Below, piece by piece: positions 44,797 to 53,827 of a stretch of 64,000 nucleotides of DNA. Under the pieces are notes generated by a model. That model did not search any database, was not told the DNA's origin, and saw only the letters and a list, made by a program, of their open reading frames with translations. This DNA is from Pseudomonas farsensis. GTDB lineage: Bacteria > Pseudomonadota > Gammaproteobacteria > Pseudomonadales > Pseudomonadaceae. The stretch lies in contig NZ_JABWRF020000002.1 of assembly GCF_014268805.2 (NCBI RefSeq), forward strand, positions 62,001-126,000, read 5' to 3'. Every line of letters starts with the position of its first letter. Position 1 is the stretch's first letter. Made by a program: the position numbers and the translations under genes.

Positions 44797-45074
44797 CTGC
44801 TTCTCTTGTGAGTACGACAATCAACCTGTCATTGGATCCGATCTTTACTCTAGCTATGGCCCCGGAAGACGCAAAGGGGTGTTTATGGCTATACGCCATG
44901 AATTTCAGGGTAGCCGACTAATGGTCAACGCGCCCTGCGCAAACGCCGCGCACAAAAAAGCCGCCATTGCCGCTTATGCTGTGCACTCAAGGCTGCCATG
45001 TAGCCCAACGAACTTTAATGCACAGCATGATGCGGTGATGCCGGCTTTTTCAGGCGTTGCCGCGCCCCTGCAAG

Positions 45075-46406
45075 CTATTGCAGATCGTTGAAATGGTCGA
45101 GAAATTGCGGCAGTGAGCCATGCTTGACCTTGAATACGAGCCTGTCACCTCTTTTTATTTGCCGAACGTGCCCGCCATAACGTAGCTCACAGGGCCATTC
45201 GGCATCGCTGGTGATCACTTGCACGGACGTGTAGCCGGATGTGTTGGCACCAAAGGTGAGAGGCGATGCCCAGTTAGCGTTGGCAACATTGTAGATCCCA
45301 TACGACATCGTCTGGATCTCCGGGCCTGCCTGGTTAGGTGATGACAAGATGACATGCGCATTGCGTCTTCGTGCCCTGATATCGTTCCCATAGATAACGT
45401 TATCCGCCATGCGGCAACGCAGCGACCAGTCGGTGTTGATGATGAAGTGATCTGATATTGGCCCCCCGGCATAGGTGGCGGCAAACCATCCCATCACATC
45501 CCCGGAAAGGTCCTTGGGAACAAAGAAAGGCATGGAATAGTATGCGGCCTGTACAGAGCGCAATTCACCAAAAGGTTTGGGCTCCCCCCCCACCCGCGCT
45601 ATGAATGCAGCCATTTCATCTCGACTGGGTGTATTACTGCCAATCCAGCGCTGAGTGACCCCCCCCCAGAACGCGGTGTCCCTGTGCGAATCGTTATAGG
45701 CCACCACAGTATTTTTTTTCAGCTGCCAGAGCTGCACGATGGCCGCGTCCTTACACGTCGGAGGGATGATGGAACTACCCAATACCCTTTTTAACAATGC
45801 ACAGAACTCTAGATGTGCCGCAGCGTTGAAACCTTTGAACTCATGGAAGTCGAGAATCACGATTTCCTTGTCAGCAGCAGCGTCACGACGATACCTCAAC
45901 AAGGCTTGCAACACGTCGACTTCAACGGTTCGACCATTTGTAGAGCCGTGAAAGATCATGAAGCGGTTCGGGCCTGAGCCAGCGCCGAAAAACTGAACAC
46001 GCAGGTCAAATACCCGAATACCCCAGATCAACTGGTCATAGATAGGCACATCCTGGCACGTCGCACTCGACGACGCGCGCGGCGCATACTTGTCGCACCC
46101 GGCGTTATGCGTACCTAACAATATGCATTCGCCAATCGGCAATACCCGCGCACCGCCGTAAATGCCCATCCAGTTGCTTCGGTTGTTATTGGCAGGCTTG
46201 CAGATTCCCCCCGACCAACTTCCGTTCGGGCACCAACCGGCCATGAGCTCTGCAGCATCCATTACATGCTCACAAACATCGTTGCAACCATACTCACAGG
46301 ACATGAGAGTGGGCAGATATGCATCCCGCATGTCTAAAAAATCCTGGGGCGGAGGTTGATCGTTTTCGAGCGCCATCGTTTCACCCGTGGTCCAATCAAT
46401 TCTCAT
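45075..46406 (-). CDS. PI-PLC X-domain protein (phosphatidylinositol-specific phospholipase C-like), accessory gene
   Basis: A 443-residue protein from ATG 46406 with SD GGGAG nine nt upstream. It has the PI-PLC X catalytic pattern: LLGTHNAGCDKY (His100), FDLRVQFFG (134-142), FMIFHGS with the second His153, and EIVILDFHEF (181-190). A cysteine-rich leader (six Cys in residues 37-75) precedes it and a beta-rich C-terminal domain (about 370-443) follows. No signal peptide or membrane segment is seen. By eye the base composition is clearly lower in GC than its neighbours, and it contains homopolymer runs G9, G8 and A8 (coding strand) at 45659-45667, 45584-45591 and 45712-45719. Substrate and role unknown; the position beside an insertion sequence points to acquisition. 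Confidence 0.8.
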   Translation of the reverse strand: MRIDWTTGETMALENDQPPPQDFLDMRDAYLPTLMSCEYGCNDVCEHVMDAAELMAGWCPNGSWSGGICKPANNNRSNWMGIYGGARVLPIGECILLGTHNAGCDKYAPRASSSATCQDVPIYDQLIWGIRVFDLRVQFFGAGSGPNRFMIFHGSTNGRTVEVDVLQALLRYRRDAAADKEIVILDFHEFKGFNAAAHLEFCALLKRVLGSSIIPPTCKDAAIVQLWQLKKNTVVAYNDSHRDTAFWGGVTQRWIGSNTPSRDEMAAFIARVGGEPKPFGELRSVQAAYYSMPFFVPKDLSGDVMGWFAATYAGGPISDHFIINTDWSLRCRMADNVIYGNDIRARRRNAHVILSSPNQAGPEIQTMSYGIYNVANANWASPLTFGANTSGYTSVQVITSDAEWPCELRYGGHVRQIKRGDRLVFKVKHGSLPQFLDHFNDLQ

Positions 46407-46536
46407 GGTCGTGACTCCCTGCGAGTTCAAAGAGTCCTCACATTAGAACGAAAAGTTGCGGGGAGTAACTGACAAAACTGTCAGTAGAACGCGGGCCCTG
46501 CACCCGTTGAAATACGCCACGTTCCCGCAAAAAAAA

Positions 46537-47365
46537 GGTTCTTCACGGAATCCTGGGAAAGACAGAAACAAGAACGCCGGTTTGATGGATGATGTTCGTG
46601 CGAGCAAACACATCTACAAACCGGCGTTCTTGTGCACGATATTGCTACGCCAGCGTGGTGCTGGATGCTGATACCCGTCGAGTGCTCTGGATTGGCGAAG
46701 GTCGCAGCCGAGCCGCGGTCAGACCGTTCTTTGAAGAATTGGGGCCGGAGGGCTGTGCGAGGATCGAAGCCGTGGCAATGGACATGAACACCTCATTCGA
46801 CCTGGAAGTGCGCCAGCACTGCCCTCAGGCGAGAGTGGTGTACGACCTGTTTCATGTGGTCGCCAAGTATGGGCGAGAGGTGATTGATCGGGTGCGGGTC
46901 GACGAGGCCAACCGCCTGCGTGATGACAAACCTGCTCGCAAGGTGATCAAGCAGGCGCGGTGGCTGCTGCTGCGTAACCCGAGGAATCTCAAACGTGAAG
47001 ATCAGCAGGTGCGCCTGAAGGATCTGCTGGCGGCTAATCAATCGTTGATGACGGTTTATCTGATGAAAGCAGAACTCAAAGCGTTGTGGTCACCCGCCAC
47101 CGCCTGGGGCTGGCGATCAGCCTGGAAGCAATGGCTGCGACTGGCTGATGAAAGCGCGATACCAGCACTGAAGCAGTTCGCTAAACGCTTGAAAAACTAC
47201 TGGCGCGGCATCCTGAGTAGGGTGCGCTGGCCGATGCATACGGGGCAGCTGGAGGGCATTAACAACCGGATCAAGGTGATCAAACGGATGGCTTACGGCT
47301 ACCGGGACAGCGAATTCTTTTTCATGAAGATCAAGAATGACTTTCCCGGCAATCCGTGAAGAACC
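46537..47365. mobile_element. Internally deleted ISL3-family insertion sequence with intact ends
   Basis: Terminal inverted repeats match at 22 of 25 positions: left GGTTCTTCACGGA-type end at 46537-46561, right end at 47341-47365. An 8-bp A-tract duplication flanks it (46529-46536 and 47366-47373), the duplication size usual for ISL3. At 829 bp it is much shorter than full ISL3 elements (about 1.3-1.6 kb). Only the C-terminal part of the transposase remains. A 17-bp perfect inverted repeat (46568-46584 and 46617-46633) lies near the left deletion junction. The element sits in the T-tract of the fba terminator. Confidence 0.88.
46589..47359 (+). pseudogene. Truncated ISL3-family transposase (C-terminal catalytic part)
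   Basis: Family similarity starts at about 46643 (YASVVLDADTRRVLWIGEG) and runs to the natural C-terminus at 47359 inside the right terminal repeat. The acidic triad positions appear kept: VAMDMNTSFDLEV, VVYDLFHVVAKYG and HTGQLEGINNRIKVIKRM. The N-terminal zinc-finger and HTH DNA-binding regions of about 150 residues are absent. The roughly 20 codons before 46643 read through non-family sequence from the deletion junction. Transposition alone is therefore unlikely. Confidence 0.85.
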
Positions 47366-47390
47366 AAAAAAAAACCCGCATCTCTGCGGG
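47366..47390 (-). terminator. Rho-independent terminator of fba
   Basis: On the minus strand CCCGCA GAGA TGCGGG (47390-47375) is followed by a nine-T run (47374-47366), 22 bp after the fba stop. The run is the site of the ISL3-type insertion, and its duplication leaves the terminator whole. Confidence 0.93.
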
Positions 47391-47412
47391 TTTCCTGGGC
47401 ATCGGAAGCAGA

Positions 47413-48477
47413 TCAGTTGATCTTGGCGGCCAGTTCACCTTTGGCGTAGCGCTGGAACATGCCTTCCAGGGAGATCGGCTTGATCTTCGAGGCGTTGCCG
47501 GCAGTGCCGAAGGCTTCGTAGCGGGCGATGCACACGTCGCGCATGGCCTTGACGGTTTCACCGAAGAACTTGCGCGGGTCGAACTCGCTCGGGTTCTGCG
47601 CCATCAGGCGACGCATGGCGCCGGTGGAGGCCAGGCGCAGGTCGGTGTCGATGTTGACCTTGCGCACGCCGTGCTTGATGCCTTCGACGATTTCTTCAAC
47701 CGGTACGCCGTAGGTTTCTTTGATGTCGCCACCGTACTGGTTGATGATTGCCAGCCACTCTTGCGGTACCGAGGACGAACCGTGCATCACCAGGTGGGTG
47801 TTGGGGATGCGCTTGTGGATTTCCTTGATGCGGTCGATAGCCAGCACGTCGCCGGTAGGCGGCTTGGTGAACTTGTAGGCGCCGTGGCTGGTGCCGATGG
47901 CGATGGCCAAGGCATCGACCTGGGTGCGCTTGACGAAGTCAGCGGCTTCTTCGGGGTCGGTCAGCATCTGGCTGTGGTCCAGAACGCCTTCGGCACCAAT
48001 GCCGTCTTCTTCGCCGGCCATGCCGGTTTCCAGCGAACCCAGGCAGCCCAGCTCGCCTTCTACCGAAACGCCGCAGGCGTGGGCCATGGCCACGGTCTGC
48101 TGGGTCACACGGACGTTGTAGTCGTACTCGGTGGGGGTCTTGCCGTCTTCGCCCAGCGAGCCGTCCATCATCACCGAGCTGAAGCCCAGCTGGATGGAGC
48201 GTTGGCAGACGTCAGGGCTGGTGCCGTGGTCCTGGTGCATGCACACCGGGATGTGCGGGAATTCTTCGATGGCGGCGAGGATCAGATGGCGCAGGAACGG
48301 CGCACCTGCGTATTTGCGGGCACCCGCGGAGGCCTGGACGATGACCGGAGAGTCGGTCTTGTCGGCGGCCTCCATGATTGCGCGCATCTGTTCAAGGTTG
48401 TTGACGTTGAAAGCCGGAACGCCGTAACCGAACTCGGCGGCGTGGTCCAGCATCTGGCGCATGCTAATGAGTGCCAT
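47413..48477 (-). CDS. fba: Fructose-bisphosphate aldolase, class II
   Basis: A 354-residue zinc aldolase that reversibly splits fructose 1,6-bisphosphate; in Pseudomonas it works mainly in gluconeogenesis and the EDEMP cycle. [23 protein letters not shown] is the class IIB start, [14 protein letters not shown] holds a zinc His and [21 protein letters not shown] the catalytic and phosphate-site residues near the C-terminus. ATG 48477 has GAGAGAG as SD; upstream frame is not family-like. It is downstream of pgk, separated by two lipoprotein genes. Confidence 0.97.
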   Translation of the reverse strand: MALISMRQMLDHAAEFGYGVPAFNVNNLEQMRAIMEAADKTDSPVIVQASAGARKYAGAPFLRHLILAAIEEFPHIPVCMHQDHGTSPDVCQRSIQLGFSSVMMDGSLGEDGKTPTEYDYNVRVTQQTVAMAHACGVSVEGELGCLGSLETGMAGEEDGIGAEGVLDHSQMLTDPEEAADFVKRTQVDALAIAIGTSHGAYKFTKPPTGDVLAIDRIKEIHKRIPNTHLVMHGSSSVPQEWLAIINQYGGDIKETYGVPVEEIVEGIKHGVRKVNIDTDLRLASTGAMRRLMAQNPSEFDPRKFFGETVKAMRDVCIARYEAFGTAGNASKIKPISLEGMFQRYAKGELAAKIN

Positions 48478-48577
48478 TGTGTATCTCTCTCCCGACAAGC
48501 GTCGTTTGTTTCGTGCAAGCCTGCCGCAGGGGCGGTTGCTGTTCAAGTAGTGTGGGCCACCGTGGCAGCCCGGCCAG

Positions 48578-48904
48578 TCACGGTGCCTTGCAGCCCCGCC
48601 CAATCAGATCATCGGTCGCCACCCAGTACACCAGGCCTTCATCGCCTTTGGTGTGGAAGGCCAGCACGCCGTCGCTGTAGAGCGCGCCGGAGGCGCCCGG
48701 CTCGGACTTGAGCCGGTAGACCTGGTCAGCGCCGCCAAGGCGTACATCGACCTGGTCCTGTTGCGGGTCGGCAAAACGCCACAGCACTTCGGCCTGGCTG
48801 TCGCAGACCCAGCGGGTCCAGTTTTCCGCCGGGGCGGGCGCAGGCTGCAGCAGTGAGCATCCTGCCAGTGTTGCCAGGGCCATCAAGGCCAGTAGCGCTT
48901 TCAT
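48578..48904 (-). CDS. MliC-like small lipoprotein (putative C-type lysozyme inhibitor)
   Basis: A 108-residue lipoprotein: [20 protein letters not shown] has a lipobox LAGC with Cys16. The mature part ([13 protein letters not shown], then [23 protein letters not shown] and a final Cys pair partner GRGCKAP) resembles the MliC fold, in which a SASGARY/W-type loop blocks lysozyme. The match is by pattern only. Asp17/Ser17 rule: residue +2 is Ser, so outer-membrane sorting is expected. It lies between fba and the next lipoprotein gene on the same strand. Confidence 0.7.
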   Translation of the reverse strand: MKALLALMALATLAGCSLLQPAPAPAENWTRWVCDSQAEVLWRFADPQQDQVDVRLGGADQVYRLKSEPGASGALYSDGVLAFHTKGDEGLVYWVATDDLIGRGCKAP

Positions 48905-48983
48905 CCCAAAACCTCGTTGGGGGCTGCCTTGCAGCCCCAATGTCCAAGACCACAAAACCTGCGTTAGGTTGCCCGGGAGCCGA

Positions 48984-49202
48984 TCAAGGGCAACCCGGCG
49001 CCTTGCGCTGGTGTTCGTCGTCGTACTTTTCCAGGCCATCCGGGCCAATGCGTTTGTTGATCACCGGCACCGTTTCGGCCTGCCACTGCGACTGATAGCA
49101 GCCCCCCTTGGGCGGCTGCGACGGTTCGCTGTCAGCACCCTGTTTGCTGGAGCATGCGCCCAGCAACAGGGCCACGATCATCACCGGCAATTGCTTGACC
49201 AT
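48984..49202 (-). CDS. Small hypothetical lipoprotein (72 residues)
   Basis: MVKQLPVMIVALLLGACSSKQGADSE shows a signal peptide and lipobox LGAC with Cys17, followed by a short charged tail with two further Cys (GGCYQSQWQ and KAPGC). I recognise no family. ATG 49202 lies 32 bp after the pgk stop, so it is part of the tkt-epd-pgk-fba transcript direction. Upstream frame overlaps pgk and is not used. Confidence 0.7.
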   Translation of the reverse strand: MVKQLPVMIVALLLGACSSKQGADSEPSQPPKGGCYQSQWQAETVPVINKRIGPDGLEKYDDEHQRKAPGCP

Positions 49203-49234
49203 CAGGTCGCTCCCTTTGCCAAACGCCCAGCTGC

Positions 49235-50398
49235 TCAGGCTTTGGCCCGCTCTTCCAGAATTGCCACGGCTGGCAGCACTTTGCCTTCGACGAATTCGAG
49301 GAACGCACCACCACCGGTAGAAATGTAGGAGATATCCTTGCTCACGCCATACTTGTCGATGGCCGCCAGGGTGTCGCCACCACCGGCAATCGAAAATGCG
49401 GCGCTGTCGGCGATGGCCTTGGCCAGCACCTGGGTACCGTTGCCGAACTGATCGAACTCGAACACACCCACCGGGCCGTTCCACAGAATGGTCTTGGACG
49501 ACTTCAGCAGCTCGGCGAAGTTGGCCGCAGTTTGCGGGCCAATGTCGAGGATCATGTCATCGGCAGCAACGTCGGCAATGGCCTTGACGGTGGCTTCGGC
49601 GCTCTCGGCGAACTCCTTGGCAACCACCACGTCCACCGGCAGCGGCACATTGACCTTGGCCGCGATGGCCTTGGCAGTGTCGACCAGGTCTGCCTCGTAC
49701 AGCGATTTGCCAACCGGGTGGCCGGCAGCTGCCAGGAAGGTGTTGGCAATACCGCCACCGACGATCAGCAGGTCGCAAACATTGCTCAGGCTGTTCAGCA
49801 CGTCGAGCTTGGTCGATACCTTGGAGCCTGCAACGATGGCCGCCATCGGCTTGGCCGGGGCCTTCAGGGCCTTGCCCAGGGCGTCCAGCTCTGCGGCCAG
49901 CAGCGGGCCTGCGGCGGCGACTTTGGCAAACTTGGCCACGCCATGGGTCGAACCCTCGGCGCGGTGCGCGGTGCCGAATGCGTCCATCACGAACACATCG
50001 CACAGCGCTGCATACTGCTGCGCCAGTTCGTCGGCGTTTTTCTTCTCGCCTTTGTTGAAGCGCACGTTTTCGAACAGCACCAGGTCGCCGGCCTTGACCT
50101 CGACGCCGCCCAGGTAGTCAGCCACCAGCGGCACATCACGGCCCAGTGCCTTGCTCAGGTAGTCGGCCACAGGCTTGAGGCTGTTCTCGGCCGAGAATTC
50201 GCCTTCGGTCGGGCGCCCCAGGTGCGAGCAGACCATTACCGCTGCACCCTTTTCGAGGGCCAGCTTGATGGTCGGCAGCGCTGCCAGGATACGCGCATCG
50301 CTGGCGACCACGCCGTCCTTTACAGGCACGTTGAGGTCTTCGCGGATCAGTACGCGCTTACCTTGCAGGTCGAGGTCGGTCATCTTCAACACGGTCAT
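49235..50398 (-). CDS. pgk: Phosphoglycerate kinase
   Basis: A 387-residue enzyme converting 1,3-bisphosphoglycerate and ADP to 3-phosphoglycerate and ATP. The start [29 protein letters not shown] holds the RxDxNVP phosphate-binding block, followed by [32 protein letters not shown], and the nucleotide-site [31 protein letters not shown]. Length matches the bacterial family (387). It follows epd by 12 bp. Confidence 0.98.
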   Translation of the reverse strand: MTVLKMTDLDLQGKRVLIREDLNVPVKDGVVASDARILAALPTIKLALEKGAAVMVCSHLGRPTEGEFSAENSLKPVADYLSKALGRDVPLVADYLGGVEVKAGDLVLFENVRFNKGEKKNADELAQQYAALCDVFVMDAFGTAHRAEGSTHGVAKFAKVAAAGPLLAAELDALGKALKAPAKPMAAIVAGSKVSTKLDVLNSLSNVCDLLIVGGGIANTFLAAAGHPVGKSLYEADLVDTAKAIAAKVNVPLPVDVVVAKEFAESAEATVKAIADVAADDMILDIGPQTAANFAELLKSSKTILWNGPVGVFEFDQFGNGTQVLAKAIADSAAFSIAGGGDTLAAIDKYGVSKDISYISTGGGAFLEFVEGKVLPAVAILEERAKA

Positions 50399-50410
50399 GA
50401 ATGCAGTCCT

Positions 50411-51472
50411 TCAGGGCTGTTTGCTGCGGGTTGGGTTGACGACGTGCAGATAGTGCTGTGCAACGTCGAGCATACGGTTGGCGAACCCCCATTCGTTGTC
50501 GAACCAGGCCAGCAGGTTCACCAGGCGCGGGCCGCTGACGCGGGTCTGGCTGGCATCGACGATGGCTGAATGCGGGTCATGATTGAAATCACAGCTGGCA
50601 TGGGGCAGCTCGGTGTAGGCCAGCAGGCCCTTGAGCGGGCCGTCCACGGCCGCCTGGCGCAACACCTGGTTGACCTCGGCGGCAGTAGTGTCGCGGGCGG
50701 TCTGCAAGGTGATGTCCAGGCACGACACGTTGACGGTCGGCACACGTACCGCTTTGGCCTGGATTCGCCCGGCAAGTTCCGGCAGCAGGCGCTCGATGCC
50801 CCGGGCAAGGCCGGTGGACACCGGAATCACCGACTGAAACGCCGAGCGCGTGCGACGCAGGTCTTCATGGTGATAGGCGTCGATCACCGGCTGGTCGTTC
50901 ATGGCCGAGTGGATGGTGGTGATCTGCACGTATTCGATGCCAAACGCCTGGTCCAGCACCCGCAGCAGCGGCACGCCGCAGTTGGTGGTGCAGGAGGCGT
51001 TGGACACCAGGCGTTCGCTGCCGGTCAGGCACGCCTGGTTGATGCCGTACACCACCGTGGCATCGACATCGGCTTCGCTGGCCATGGGCTGGGAGAACAG
51101 CACCCGAGGCGCGCCGGCATCGACAAAGCGCATGCCATCGGCACGGGTGTTGTAGGCGCCGGAGCACTCCAGCACCAGGTCGATGTCCAGGGCCGCCCAG
51201 TCGACGCCCTCGGGGGTGGCGCTGCGCAACACTTTCACGCAGTCACCGTTGATATGCAGACAGTCGCCATCGACCCGCACTTCGCCGGGGAAGCGGCCGT
51301 GGGTGGAGTCGAAGCGCGTCAGGTATTCCACGCTGGCCTGATCGGCCAGATCGTTCAACGCGACGATCTCGAAACCGGCCTGCGCCCCGCGCTCGAACAG
51401 TGCGCGCAGGACACAACGGCCGATGCGGCCGTAACCGTTGAGTGCAACTTTGTAGGGGCGCGGCTGGGGCAT
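50411..51472 (-). CDS. epd: D-erythrose-4-phosphate dehydrogenase
   Basis: A 353-residue GapB-like dehydrogenase of pyridoxal phosphate synthesis: YKVALNGYGRIGRCVLRAL is the NAD Rossmann motif and VSNASCTTNCGVPLLRVLD carries the catalytic Cys. Placement between tkt and pgk is the standard epd-pgk-fba context. A GAPDH role cannot be excluded by sequence alone, since epd and gapA are close. ATG 51472 is preferred; the reading frame upstream lies in REP sequence. Confidence 0.93.
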   Translation of the reverse strand: MPQPRPYKVALNGYGRIGRCVLRALFERGAQAGFEIVALNDLADQASVEYLTRFDSTHGRFPGEVRVDGDCLHINGDCVKVLRSATPEGVDWAALDIDLVLECSGAYNTRADGMRFVDAGAPRVLFSQPMASEADVDATVVYGINQACLTGSERLVSNASCTTNCGVPLLRVLDQAFGIEYVQITTIHSAMNDQPVIDAYHHEDLRRTRSAFQSVIPVSTGLARGIERLLPELAGRIQAKAVRVPTVNVSCLDITLQTARDTTAAEVNQVLRQAAVDGPLKGLLAYTELPHASCDFNHDPHSAIVDASQTRVSGPRLVNLLAWFDNEWGFANRMLDVAQHYLHVVNPTRSKQP

Positions 51473-51504
51473 TCGATGCTCACGAACAGGTGCGTTGAAC
51501 GACC

Positions 51505-51570
51505 ATCGCGGGGCAAGCCCGCTCCCACAAGGCACTGCGATACCTTGTGGGAGCGGGCTTGCCCCGCGAT
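51505..51570. repeat. REP doublet (family A), perfect 28-bp arms
   Basis: ATCGCGGGGCAAGCCCGCTC begins the left arm (51505-51532), inverted at 51543-51570 with a 10-nt spacer. It sits between the tkt stop and epd start within a co-directional gene series, where it could set unequal mRNA levels. Confidence 0.92.
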
Positions 51571-51601
51571 CAGGCGGGAGGCACAAGGCCTCCCGGGTAC
51601 A

Positions 51602-53599
51602 TCAGTCTTCCAGCAGCTCTTCGGCGGTACCGAGGATGTTTTCCAGGGTGAAGCCGAACTCCTCGAACAGCGCCGAGGCCGGAGCCGACTCGCCGTAGGT
51701 GGTCATGCCGATGACGCGGCCTTCGAGGCCCACGTACTTGTACCAGAAGTCGGCATGGGCAGCTTCGATGGCGATGCGCGCACCCACTTCCAGCGGCAGC
51801 ACCGACTGCTTGTAGGCGGCGTCCTGGGCGTCGAACACGCTGGTGCTCGGCATCGATACCACACGCACCTTGCGGCCTTGTGCGGCCAGGGCGTCGTACG
51901 CCTGGACAGCCAGGCCCACTTCGGAACCGGTGGCGATCAGGATCAGCTCAGGCTCGCCGGCGCAGTCCTTGAGGATGTAGCCGCCGCGGCTGATATCAGC
52001 GATCTGCTGGGCGTCACGCTGCTGATGCTGCAGGTTCTGACGCGAGAAGATCAGCGCCGACGGGCCATCCTTGCGCTCCAGGGCGTACTTCCAGGACACC
52101 GCCGATTCCACGGCATCGGCCGGGCGCCAGGTGTCCAGGTTCGGCGTGCTGCGCAGGCTGGTCAGCTGCTCGATCGGCTGGTGAGTCGGGCCGTCTTCGC
52201 CCAGGCCGATGGAGTCGTGGGTGTAGACATGGATGACGCGCTGCTTCATCAGTGCCGACATGCGCACGGCATTGCGGGCGTACTCCATGAACATCAGGAA
52301 GGTCGCACCGTAAGGCACCAGGCCACCGTGCAGGGCGACGCCGTTCATGATGGCGGTCATGCCGAACTCGCGCACGCCGTAGAACACGTAGTTGCCGCTG
52401 GCGTCATTGGCGTCGACGCCTTTGCAACCCTTCCAGATGGTCAGGTTGGAGCCGGCCAGGTCAGCCGAGCCGCCGAGGAACTCGGGCAGCAGCGGGCCGA
52501 AGGCGTTCAGGGCGTTCTGGCTGGCCTTGCGGCTGGCGATGGTTTCGCCTTTGGCGGCCACTTCATTGATGTACTGCTGGGCTTTTTCGCTGAAATCAGC
52601 CGGCAGGTCGCCTGCTGCGCGGCGCTTGAACTCGGCAGCCAGCTCTGGGTGAGCCTTGGCGTAGGCCTCGAAACGCTGGTTCCATTCGGCTTCGACCTTG
52701 GCACCATTGGCCTTGGCATCCCATTCGGCATAGATGTCGGCCGGGATTTCGAACGGACCGTGGTTCCAGTTCAGGGCCTGGCGGGTCAGGGCGATTTCAT
52801 CGTTGCCCAGCGGCGCGCCGTGGCAGTCTTCCTTGCCTTGCTTGTTCGGCGAGCCGAAACCGATGGTGGTCTTGCAGCAGATGAGGGTCGGACGGTCGCT
52901 CTTGCGCGCGGTGTCGATCGCCATCTTGATTTCTTCGGCATCGTGGCCGTCGACGTTACGGATGACCTGCCAGTTGTAGGCTTCGAAACGCGCCGGGGTG
53001 TTGTCGGTGAACCAGCCGTGCACTTCACCGTCGATGGAGATGCCGTTGTCGTCGTAGAAGGCGACCAGCTTGTTCAGGCCCAGGGTGCCGGCAAGCGAGG
53101 CGACTTCGTGGGAAATGCCTTCCATCATGCAGCCATCGCCCAGGAACACGTAGGTGTTGTGGTCGACGATGCTATGGCCGTCACGGTTGAACTGCGCAGC
53201 CAGGACTTTTTCTGCCAGGGCAAAGCCCACGGCGTTGGCCAGGCCCTGGCCGAGCGGGCCAGTGGTGGTCTCGACGCCTGGGGTGTAGCCGTACTCCGGG
53301 TGGCCCGGGGTGCGGCTGTGCAACTGGCGGAAGGCCTTGAGATCGTCGATCGACAGGTCGTAGCCGGTCAGGTGCAGCAGCGAATAGATCAGCATCGAGC
53401 CGTGGCCGTTGGACAGCACGAAGCGGTCACGGTCAGCGAAGCTCGGGTTGCTCGGGTTGTGTTTCAGATAGTCGCGCCAAAGCACTTCGGCGATATCCGC
53501 CATGCCCATAGGGGCACCTGGGTGGCCGCTGTTGGCCTTTTGCACGGCATCCATGCTGAGGGCACGAATGGCGTTGGCACGTTCACGACGGCTGGGCAT
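51602..53599 (-). CDS. tkt: Transketolase
   Basis: A 665-residue thiamine diphosphate enzyme of the pentose phosphate pathway. [41 protein letters not shown] is split here as [20 protein letters not shown], with the ThDP motif [18 protein letters not shown] and [22 protein letters not shown], and the pyrimidine half [21 protein letters not shown], all typical. ATG 53599 follows an AGGAG SD. It is the promoter-proximal gene of the tkt-epd-pgk-fba series. Confidence 0.97.
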   Translation of the reverse strand: MPSRRERANAIRALSMDAVQKANSGHPGAPMGMADIAEVLWRDYLKHNPSNPSFADRDRFVLSNGHGSMLIYSLLHLTGYDLSIDDLKAFRQLHSRTPGHPEYGYTPGVETTTGPLGQGLANAVGFALAEKVLAAQFNRDGHSIVDHNTYVFLGDGCMMEGISHEVASLAGTLGLNKLVAFYDDNGISIDGEVHGWFTDNTPARFEAYNWQVIRNVDGHDAEEIKMAIDTARKSDRPTLICCKTTIGFGSPNKQGKEDCHGAPLGNDEIALTRQALNWNHGPFEIPADIYAEWDAKANGAKVEAEWNQRFEAYAKAHPELAAEFKRRAAGDLPADFSEKAQQYINEVAAKGETIASRKASQNALNAFGPLLPEFLGGSADLAGSNLTIWKGCKGVDANDASGNYVFYGVREFGMTAIMNGVALHGGLVPYGATFLMFMEYARNAVRMSALMKQRVIHVYTHDSIGLGEDGPTHQPIEQLTSLRSTPNLDTWRPADAVESAVSWKYALERKDGPSALIFSRQNLQHQQRDAQQIADISRGGYILKDCAGEPELILIATGSEVGLAVQAYDALAAQGRKVRVVSMPSTSVFDAQDAAYKQSVLPLEVGARIAIEAAHADFWYKYVGLEGRVIGMTTYGESAPASALFEEFGFTLENILGTAEELLED

Positions 53600-53761
53600 C
53601 GCTGAGTCTCCTGGGGCTTTGAATAAGTAGTGAAGCGAAAAAAGGCGACCATTTTCCCCCACTGCGGGGCCGGGGGCAAACATTAAAGCGCCAAGTGGTG
53701 AGCTTTAAGCTGCAAGAAGAAGCCAATCTGCGTTTGCAGGGCGCCAATGGTTACGCCCATC

Positions 53762-53789
53762 GCCAATATCAAAACTTTTTGATATTGGC
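53762..53789. promoter_or_regulatory. Perfect palindromic operator, probably for the ArsR/SahR-like regulator
   Basis: GCCAATATCAAAA (53762-53774) and TTTTGATATTGGC (53777-53789) form a 13-bp perfect dyad with a 2-nt centre, 38 bp before the start of the ArsR-type gene and 162 bp from divergent tkt. Size and place suit an ArsR-family homodimer site. That the regulator binds here is inference. Confidence 0.65.
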
Positions 53790-53827
53790 CTTGCGAGGGC
53801 AACCTTGCCTGACTAGACTGCCGCTCC

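Noticed and set aside
46456..46671. 71-residue plus-strand frame left of the insertion sequence
   Set aside because: It crosses the left terminal repeat of the element, has no family similarity and no SD; it arises from the A-rich insertion junction.
50570..53605. 1011-residue plus-strand open frame across epd and tkt
   Set aside because: Spans two clear minus-strand enzymes and the REP doublet between them; composition is that of a shadow frame.
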